Made by a program: the position numbers and the translations under genes
Notes under the pieces: model-generated
The model's database searches: none
What the model was told of the DNA's origin: nothing
What the model saw: the letters and a program-made list of their open reading frames with translations, nothing else
Source: Candidatus Segatella caccae
GTDB lineage: Bacteria > Bacteroidota > Bacteroidia > Bacteroidales > Bacteroidaceae
Length of the DNA: 53,938 bases
Direction of reading: 5' to 3'
Assembly (NCBI GenBank): GCA_900556395.1
Contig: USOQ01000003.1
Location: forward strand, 1 to 53,938
Shown: positions 1-5,353 of the stretch, in pieces
Numbering within the stretch: the first letter of the stretch is position 1
Layout: every line of letters starts with the position of its first letter

Positions 1-2
1 TG

Positions 3-56
3 GCTATACAATTCCCGCTATTAGGGCTTGTTAGGGACTTGCACCCATTAGAATAA
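3..56 (+). other. C-terminal tail of an ORF cut by the window edge
   Basis: The first bases read in frame 3 as a short peptide ending RDLHPLE followed by TAA. No start lies in the window. It could be the end of a real upstream gene or a non-coding repeat remnant; 17 codons are not enough to decide. GCTC/GAGC (57-69) forms a small dyad just after the stop. Confidence 0.2.
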
Positions 57-74
57 GCTCATGCCGAGCATACC

Positions 75-108
75 AAAAAGGCTGGGAGCAATATTCTTGC
101 CCCCAGCC
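75..108 (-). terminator. Intrinsic terminator of aspA
   Basis: GGCTGGG (80-86) pairs with CCCAGCC (102-108), and the inner GCAA/TTGC extends the stem past one mismatch. Read on the minus strand, the stem is followed directly by TTTTT (75-79), as expected for a rho-independent terminator 60 nt after the aspA stop. Confidence 0.7.
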
Positions 109-164
109 GTACCAATCAACTTTTATTCAGAAAAACTTAAATACGATTCTTATTAAGTGAAATA

Positions 165-1583
165 TTATTTGAGCGTAAACTTATGCGACTGCAACATCTC
201 TTTAGGATCGAGAGCCTTGTCGAGTTCCTCCTTACTCATGATACCCTCCTCTATCACGATGTCGTAGACGGAGCGTCCTGTAGCATGAGCCTCCTTAGCC
301 ACCTTGGTACTTTTCTTATATCCAATGATGGGATTGAGAGCTGTCACGATACCGATGCTGTTCTTTACCATTTCATAGCAACGCTCCTTGTTGACAGTGA
401 TACCGAGGATACACTCAGAAGTAAGAGTCTCGATGGCATTCTTCATCCAGGTAAGGCTCTCGAAGAGGCTTTCGGTGATGATAGGCTCCATCACGTTGAG
501 CTCCAACTGTCCTGCCTCTGCAGCAAAGCTGATCGTAGTATCGTTACCAATCACCTTGAAGCAAACCTGATTAGTCACCTCAGGGATAACAGGGTTCACC
601 TTACCAGGCATGATAGAAGATCCAGGAGCCTTAGGAGGAAGGTTAATCTCATTGAGACCGCAACGAGGACCAGAAGCCATCAGGCGGAGGTCGTTGCATA
701 TCTTAGAGAGCTTCACAGCCAGACGCTTCAGCGCAGAAGAATAGCTTACATAAGCACCAGTATCAGGAGTAGCCTCCACGAGGTCGGTAGCAGTAATAAA
801 GTTCTCGCCAGTGAGCTTACTCAAGTTAGCAGCACAGAGCTTAGCAAAGCCAGGAACAGCATTCAGACCCGTACCAATAGCCGTACCACCCATATTGATT
901 TCGTGCAGCAACTTCACGTTGCGCTCCAAATTGAGGATTTCCTCCTCCAGGTTGTTAGCATAAGCATTAAACTCTTGACCGAAAGACATCGGCACTGCAT
1001 CCTGCAACTGAGTACGTCCCATCTTGATAGCGTCAGCATACTCGTCAGCCTTATAGCGGAAGGCACTGATAAGTCCGGTGAGAGCGCCCACAAGATGTGT
1101 ATTCATACGAATGAGAGCCAAGCGGATACTGGTGGGATAAACGTCATTGGTACTCTGACCGCAGTTGCAATGGTCGTTAGGTGAGCAATATTGATAGTCT
1201 CCCTTCTCGTGACCCATGATTTCGAGCGCACGGTTGGCTATCACCTCATTGGCATTCATATTCACAGAAGTACCGGCACCACCCTGCACCATGTCGATAG
1301 GGAAGTTTTCATGCCACTTGCCTTCGATGATCTCACGACAAGCTTGAGCAATAGAGCCCGAAATCTCATCGTTGATAACACCCAAAGAATGATTGGTCTC
1401 AATAGCAGCCAACTTCACGTATGCGATAGCAATGATAAAATCAGGATTGTCGCACATCGTCTTACGAGAAATGTGGTAGTTGTTGATACCACGCTGTGTC
1501 TGCACACCATAAAGTGCATCTACAGGAACCTTGAGCTCACCAAGAAGGTCAGACTCTACTCTGTATTTTTTTTCTTCAACCAT
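165..1583 (-). CDS. aspA: Aspartate ammonia-lyase
   Basis: This enzyme reversibly deaminates L-aspartate to fumarate and ammonia in the cytoplasm; in anaerobic Bacteroidales it can feed fumarate respiration. The 472-residue length matches the family (about 470-480). The fumarase/aspartase signature GSSIMPGKVNP lies at residues 321-331 and includes the flexible SS-loop serine that acts as catalytic base. Other conserved blocks are GRTQLQDAVPM and the N-terminal GVQTQRGINN. Fumarase class II is the main alternative, but the GQSTNDVYPTS segment and the overall sequence read as aspartase. It starts at ATG 1583 and is monocistronic: a -7 box lies upstream and a terminator follows. Confidence 0.93.
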   Translation of the reverse strand: MVEEKKYRVESDLLGELKVPVDALYGVQTQRGINNYHISRKTMCDNPDFIIAIAYVKLAAIETNHSLGVINDEISGSIAQACREIIEGKWHENFPIDMVQGGAGTSVNMNANEVIANRALEIMGHEKGDYQYCSPNDHCNCGQSTNDVYPTSIRLALIRMNTHLVGALTGLISAFRYKADEYADAIKMGRTQLQDAVPMSFGQEFNAYANNLEEEILNLERNVKLLHEINMGGTAIGTGLNAVPGFAKLCAANLSKLTGENFITATDLVEATPDTGAYVSYSSALKRLAVKLSKICNDLRLMASGPRCGLNEINLPPKAPGSSIMPGKVNPVIPEVTNQVCFKVIGNDTTISFAAEAGQLELNVMEPIITESLFESLTWMKNAIETLTSECILGITVNKERCYEMVKNSIGIVTALNPIIGYKKSTKVAKEAHATGRSVYDIVIEEGIMSKEELDKALDPKEMLQSHKFTLK

Positions 1584-1628
1584 AATAAGATATATTAAGC
1601 GTTAATATTTTGTTACGTTTTGTCGCTG

Positions 1629-1636
1629 CAAAAGTA
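1629..1636 (-). promoter_or_regulatory. -7 box of the aspA promoter
   Basis: The minus strand reads TACTTTTG, a match to the Bacteroidetes TAnnTTTG element, about 45 nt before the aspA ATG. No good -33 TTG is visible at the expected distance. Confidence 0.5.
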
Positions 1637-1727
1637 CTACTTTCTTTCCACTCTCCCTTTATAAATTCAGAACCTTTATTTGTAAAAACCGAACTTTCCT
1701 AAAATCACGCTGAAATCATCAGCAAGA

Positions 1728-1818
1728 TTGCACTGGGAGGGCGCGGCATCTTGCCCGCCCATAAAAAATGTCCCAACATAATTAAAAATAATTAGAATGT
1801 AATACAACAAAGGGCGGG
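1728..1818. repeat. Palindromic repeat, copy 1 (right arm truncated)
   Basis: The 33-nt left arm (1728-1760, beginning TTGCACTGGGAGGGCG) is followed by an AT-rich core and only the first seven bases of the right arm (GGGCGGG, 1812-1818). The unit is repeated in tandem 96 nt downstream, where it is complete. The AT-rich core is nearly identical in both copies. Confidence 0.85.
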
Positions 1819-1823
1819 AAAAA

Positions 1824-1942
1824 TTGCACTGGGAGGGCGCGGCATCTTGCCCGCCCATAAAAAAATGTCCCAACCTAATTAAAAATAATTAGAATGTAAT
1901 ACAACAAAGGGCGGGCAAGATGCCACGCCCTCCCCAGTGCAA
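1824..1942. repeat. Palindromic repeat, copy 2 (complete)
   Basis: Left arm 1824-1856 and right arm 1909-1942 are inverted copies of each other with one mismatch and one extra C, separated by about 52 nt of AT-rich sequence. The GC-rich arms inside an AT-rich spacer resemble a REP/MITE-like element. It is not a gene, although a short reading frame crosses it. Confidence 0.88.
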
Positions 1943-1973
1943 TCCCGCCCAATAAGCAGCAAGGCTGTTATTC

Positions 1974-2020
1974 CTTAACTTCTTTAACTTCTCTAACTTC
2001 CCTTAACTTCTCTAACTTCT
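1974..2020. repeat. Degenerate TTAACTTC tandem tract
   Basis: Six or so imperfect copies of TTAACTTC or CTAACTTC lie in a row just upstream of the umuC control region. The same motif in the opposite orientation (GAAGTTAAG) recurs in the repeats at 4139-4289 and 4907-5043. Confidence 0.7.
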
Positions 2021-2021
2021 T

Positions 2022-2055
2022 GAAGATCTTCTCTCGAAGAAAATCTTCTCGAAGA
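2022..2055. promoter_or_regulatory. Dyad cluster upstream of umuC, possible operator
   Basis: Three overlapping or adjacent dyads occur: GAAGATCTTC (2022-2031), TCTTC-N4-GAAGA (2027-2040) and TCTTC-N2-GAAGA (2044-2055). They end 28 nt before the -7 box. Their position suits a repressor or activator of the error-prone polymerase operon, but no known LexA box was recognised. Confidence 0.4.
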
Positions 2056-2083
2056 AATACCACTCCATCTCAAAAACTTTTCG

Positions 2084-2091
2084 TATCTTTG
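2084..2091 (+). promoter_or_regulatory. -7 box of the umuC promoter, possibly leaderless
   Basis: TATCTTTG matches TAnnTTTG exactly and ends 5 nt before the umuC ATG, so transcription would start at or next to the start codon. No TTG lies 20 nt upstream. Confidence 0.55.
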
Positions 2092-2096
2092 CATCG

Positions 2097-3452
2097 ATGA
2101 TAGGATTAGCCGATTGTAACAACTTCTACTGTTCGTGTGAGCGTGTGTTCCGCCCCGACCTGAGAGATAAACCCGTTGTCGTATTAAGCAACAACGACGG
2201 ATGCGTCATTGCCCGTTCCGAAGAGGCCAAAGCATTAGGCTATAAGATGGGCGACCCCTTCTATCAAGTAAAAAACAAGCTCGAGGCTGAAGGCGTAGCC
2301 ATCTTCTCGAGCAACTACACCCTCTATGGTTCCCTGTCAAACAGGGTGATGTCTATGCTCTCCCATTATTCTCCACATATCGACCAATACTCCATCGACG
2401 AGAGCTTCTTCGAGGTAGACGAGTCCATGGCAGAGGCTTTCTTCAAACAGGATTCCGACAACCACAATATGTTGACGACAGACCAAGAAGGCTCCCTCTT
2501 GCACCGCTATGGCGCAAGGATTTCTTACGATGTACTCAGAACTGTTGGCATTCCCATTTCGATAGGAATAGCAGAGACCAAGACGCTTGCCAAGATAGGT
2601 TCCAAGTTTGCTAAGAAATACAAGGGTTACCAGGGATGCTGCATCATCGACACAGAAGAACGCCGCCACAAAGCCCTTTCTCTCTTCCCTATAGAAGATG
2701 TATGGGGAATAGGCAGACAGATAGCCCGCAAACTCGACTATATGGGAATCCATACGGCAGCTCAGTTTGCCGACAAGAAAGAGAGTTGGGTGAGAAGCCA
2801 CTTCAATATCACCACGGTAAGAACCTGGAAAGAACTGAATGGCGAGAACTGCATCAGCATCGATGAACTGCCCCAGAAGAAGAGCATCTGCACCAGTCGA
2901 AGCTTCTCCGACGAAGGCATTTCCGACAAAGACGTGATAGAGGAAGCTGTGGCAAATTTCGCGGTGCGATGTACAGATAAGCTACGTCGACAAGGCAGTG
3001 TATGTCAAGGCATTACCGTCTTCGCTTGGACTTCTCGTTTCAACGAGCAAGCACCCGAATTTACCATCCACAACTCCCTCACACTCCCCATACCCACACA
3101 GGCACAAGACGAGATTGTAGGAGCAGCCCTTACCATTCTGCGAAGTCGCTATCCCCACCCCATAGATAGTCGACCCGACCGTCCTGAGTTGACATTCAGA
3201 TTTAAGAAAGCTGGTGTCATACTCTGGCAAATATCTCCGAGCAACCCTCGCCAACAAGACCTCTTCGACCCTATAGACCGCAATCGACAGAAGGCCCTCA
3301 TGGACGCCATCGATGCCATCAACCGCAAGAACGGACATGACACCATCCGCCAAGCCATACAAGGCACCAACTGCCGATTCGACTTGAAACGAGAATACAT
3401 GTCGCAACGGTTTACAACAGATATCGACGAAATCTTAGAGGTGCAATGTTGA
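2097..3452 (+). CDS. umuC: Y-family DNA polymerase V catalytic subunit, UmuC-like
   Basis: Error-prone translesion DNA polymerase subunit that acts at stalled replication forks. It is 451 residues long (UmuC is usually about 420). Metal-binding acidic residues are visible: D6 in the N-terminal ADCNNFYCSCE block and D101/E102 in the SIDESF motif. A helix-hairpin-helix-like stretch (EDVWGIGRQIARKL) follows. Near the C-terminus, QQDLFD at about residues 386-391 is a textbook beta-clamp binding motif. The start is fixed by the conserved N-terminus and lies only 5 nt after a -7 box. It is followed 174 nt later by umuD, the reverse of the enteric umuDC order, with a 32-bp perfect palindrome between the two genes. 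Confidence 0.93.
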   Translation: MIGLADCNNFYCSCERVFRPDLRDKPVVVLSNNDGCVIARSEEAKALGYKMGDPFYQVKNKLEAEGVAIFSSNYTLYGSLSNRVMSMLSHYSPHIDQYSIDESFFEVDESMAEAFFKQDSDNHNMLTTDQEGSLLHRYGARISYDVLRTVGIPISIGIAETKTLAKIGSKFAKKYKGYQGCCIIDTEERRHKALSLFPIEDVWGIGRQIARKLDYMGIHTAAQFADKKESWVRSHFNITTVRTWKELNGENCISIDELPQKKSICTSRSFSDEGISDKDVIEEAVANFAVRCTDKLRRQGSVCQGITVFAWTSRFNEQAPEFTIHNSLTLPIPTQAQDEIVGAALTILRSRYPHPIDSRPDRPELTFRFKKAGVILWQISPSNPRQQDLFDPIDRNRQKALMDAIDAINRKNGHDTIRQAIQGTNCRFDLKREYMSQRFTTDIDEILEVQC

Positions 3453-3485
3453 GTGTTGAATGGTTGGGACTTATTTGGGGGATAA

Positions 3486-3572
3486 GCACTGGGAGGGCGT
3501 GGCATCTTGCCCGCCCATAATCAATTTGTAAGCAACTTATTGGGCGGGCAAGATGCCACGCCCTCCCAGTGC
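3486..3572. repeat. Palindromic repeat, copy 3, perfect 32-bp arms
   Basis: Left arm 3486-3517 and right arm 3541-3572 are perfect inverted copies over 32 bp with a 23-nt AT-rich loop. The arms are almost identical to those at 1728-1942, while the loop is different. It lies between umuC and umuD, so a shared transcript would carry a very stable hairpin. Confidence 0.92.
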
Positions 3573-3582
3573 AAGCCTGTCC

Positions 3583-3625
3583 ACTCAACATTCAACACTC
3601 AACATTCAACATTCAAAAAAAAAAA
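3583..3625 (+). repeat. CATTCAA tandem tract ending in an 11-A run before umuD
   Basis: Several copies of CA(T/C)TCAA follow one another and end in eleven A residues (3615-3625) that finish one base before the umuD ATG. Such a homopolymer is prone to slippage, and no Shine-Dalgarno sequence is present. Confidence 0.6.
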
Positions 3626-3626
3626 T

Positions 3627-4073
3627 ATGGAAGACAAAATTAAACTAACCATTCACCCTGCCACTATAGGCGAGAAGACACCCATTCCCCTGGCAGGACA
3701 AAGTGTGAAAGCAGGATTCCCCTCCCCTGCACAAGACTATATGGAGGGAGACATCGACCTCAACGAGGTACTCATACAGCATCGTGAAGCCACCTTTTAC
3801 GTCCGCATATCGGGCGACAGCATGACAGAGGCAGGCATCCTCGACGGAGACCTTGCCATTGTAGACCGACAGATAGAACCCTCTAATGGCAACTTCGTCA
3901 TTGCCTTTGTTGATGGCGAGTTTACCATCAAGCAGTTCAAGATAGACCCTTCGGGAACTTTCGGCTGGCTCATCCCATGGAACAAAGCCTACTCTCCCAT
4001 TCGTGTCGACGAGAATAACCGTTTCTTGATATGGGGTGTCGTCACCTATGTCATCCATCGCATAGCAGAGTAA
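3627..4073 (+). CDS. umuD: UmuD-like S24 peptidase, polymerase V accessory subunit
   Basis: The UmuD/LexA-type self-cleaving serine peptidase; after RecA-stimulated cleavage the processed form assembles with UmuC. From ATG 3627 it is 148 residues (E. coli UmuD has 139). The nucleophile serine is in SGDSMTEAGI, and the general-base lysine is in FTIKQFK. The likely autocleavage site is the Ala-Gly in VKAGFPSP near the N-terminus. An upstream in-frame extension to 3507 is rejected because it would translate the palindromic repeat and the heptamer tract. It probably shares a transcript with umuC, though the hairpin between them may lower its expression. Confidence 0.9.
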   Translation: MEDKIKLTIHPATIGEKTPIPLAGQSVKAGFPSPAQDYMEGDIDLNEVLIQHREATFYVRISGDSMTEAGILDGDLAIVDRQIEPSNGNFVIAFVDGEFTIKQFKIDPSGTFGWLIPWNKAYSPIRVDENNRFLIWGVVTYVIHRIAE

Positions 4074-4138
4074 CTATGCTGTAAATTAGTATCAAACGCA
4101 TCATAATCAATTAACTAAACTTTCGCATATCAGGAAGT

Positions 4139-4289
4139 TAGATGAAGTTAAGACGTAGGTCTCTTAGGAGGAGAAGTTAAAGGAGTTAAGACGTAGGTCT
4201 TGCTGCTTAAGAACTACGCCCAAAAAGACTATTGTCTTAACTCCTCAGCGACCGTAGGGAGCGATAACTCCTTAACTCCTTTAACTTCT
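4139..4289. repeat. Long complex repeat B, copy 1
   Basis: The block from CTTAGGAGGAG (4163) to about 4289 is nearly identical to 4907-5043. Its ends are inverted relative to each other (GGAGTTAAG at the start, CTTAACTCC at the end), so it can fold into a long hairpin. It lies directly upstream of the small Cys-rich gene at 4323. Confidence 0.82.
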
Positions 4290-4322
4290 GAATTTGCGGA
4301 ACTTGAATAAATTATATAAATT

Positions 4323-4760
4323 ATGTCATACAAAGAATTTACCTCTCTACCAACCAACTACCCCGTATGTGAGCTTAGCAACTGCCCCATGGCAGCTACT
4401 TGCCTGCATCATGTAGCCTACTCCATCGTGATGGAACAGAACAAAGAGTATCTGCACCTGATCAATCCCAACAGGTGCAGCAAGAACGAGTCATGCACCT
4501 ACTATCGGAATAAAAAACCGATTGTATACGCCCGAGGATTCACCAACTTCCAAAAGCAGATGTTTCCTCAGCAGTACGACAAGTTTATGACAACCCTCGT
4601 CCTCCACTTCGGACGCAACCAATACTTCAAGCGTAGACGTGGCGACGTTCTCCTTCCTCCCGAGGAGCAAGAAGTAATAAGACTGATGCTCGAAAAGGCG
4701 GGAGCAGACTCCTCGATGGACTTCGATAAATATGAAGAACGCATCAACTGGAGTGACTGA
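4323..4760 (+). CDS. Small Cys-rich protein, DUF6078-like
   Basis: A 145-residue cytoplasmic protein of unknown function. It has no signal peptide or membrane segment. Seven cysteines are concentrated in the first 60 residues (PVCELSNCPMAATC, NRCSKNESCTYY), with a histidine pair after the third, which suggests a metal-binding site. The C-terminal half is basic and then acidic (GRNQYFKRRRGDVL). The N-terminal pattern (YKEF, then CPMAATCL) resembles the Bacteroidales DUF6078 family, an assignment from memory only. It is flanked on both sides by copies of the same about 130-nt repeat, and no clear promoter was found. Confidence 0.7.
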   Translation: MSYKEFTSLPTNYPVCELSNCPMAATCLHHVAYSIVMEQNKEYLHLINPNRCSKNESCTYYRNKKPIVYARGFTNFQKQMFPQQYDKFMTTLVLHFGRNQYFKRRRGDVLLPPEEQEVIRLMLEKAGADSSMDFDKYEERINWSD

Positions 4761-4774
4761 TTTATGCCATCTCA

Positions 4775-4884
4775 GTACCTTATCAGTACCACATAAGTAC
4801 CACTCCGCTGCCAGCCAACTGAAACTCCAGTACCACCCAGCTGAAACTCCAGTACCACTTAAGTAACACCAAATGTGGTACTGG
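4775..4884. repeat. GTACCAC repeats with a 10-bp inverted repeat
   Basis: Several copies of (CA)GTACCAC lie in a row downstream of the Cys-rich gene. The last, CCAGTACCAC (4849-4858), pairs with GTGGTACTGG (4875-4884). It could act as a weak transcription end, but there is no T-run. Confidence 0.6.
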
Positions 4885-4906
4885 GAGTAGTTGTTGGGTA
4901 TAGTCG

Positions 4907-5043
4907 CTTAGGAGGAGAAGTTAAGGAGTTAAAGGAGTTAAGACGTATGTCTTGCTGCTTAAAAACTACGCTCCAAAAAGACTATTGTCTTAACTCCTCA
5001 GCGACCGTAGGGAGCGATAACTCCTTTAACTCCTTAACTCCTC
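4907..5043. repeat. Long complex repeat B, copy 2
   Basis: Nearly identical to the copy at 4139-4289, in the same orientation, with one extra GGAGTTAA unit. The two copies bracket the gene at 4323-4760 as direct repeats, which would allow excision or duplication by homologous recombination. A 10-A run follows at 5044-5053. Confidence 0.82.
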
Positions 5044-5091
5044 AAAAAAAAAACTTTATAACTCACTCACCTAATGATTGTAACGACAAAG

Positions 5092-5130
5092 AATGTATTA
5101 TCGTTGCATATTTATTCAGGATAATACATT
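5092..5130. promoter_or_regulatory. 11-bp inverted repeat upstream of the susC promoter
   Basis: AATGTATTATC (5092-5102) and GATAATACATT (5120-5130) are perfect inverted copies separated by 17 nt and centred about 70 nt before the -7 box. That is a suitable place for an activator site. A hairpin in the DNA or an upstream RNA is the alternative. Confidence 0.45.
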
Positions 5131-5155
5131 ATAATATAAATATTAAGCAAATCAC

Positions 5156-5186
5156 TTGGGATAACAAGAAATTTTTTGTAAATTTG
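5156..5186 (+). promoter_or_regulatory. Promoter of the SusCD operon
   Basis: TTG (5156-5158) and TAAATTTG (5179-5186) are 20 nt apart, a full Bacteroidetes promoter. The predicted leader is about 160 nt and contains CCCTAA/TTAGGG (5212-5230), a small hairpin. Confidence 0.7.
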
Positions 5187-5353
5187 CAGCGTTTTAAATT
5201 AACTTAATATTAGCCCTAATCCATTTTTAGGGAAAAATGCGATGAGGGTGGCGAAGAGTCGCTTGAAAAATATAAAAGTAATTGCAAACGAGAATAAAAT
5301 TGGAAGAAATAATAATTAATATATTTTTAAACAACCAAAAGAAACAAACAAGA

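Noticed and set aside
30..118. Possible integron attC-like site (GTTAGGG, small dyads)
   Set aside because: No matching RYYYAAC partner at a suitable distance and no integrase; the large hairpin is better explained as the aspA terminator.
183..1184. Long plus-strand frame opposite aspA
   Set aside because: It is the antisense shadow of a well-supported enzyme, has no domain and no promoter.
1676..1873. Short minus-strand frame across the palindromic repeats
   Set aside because: It only translates the two repeat arms and AT-rich loops; its peptide is internally duplicated because the DNA is.
3507..3626. Longer N-terminus for UmuD
   Set aside because: It would translate the palindrome and the CATTCAA tract; the family start lies at 3627.
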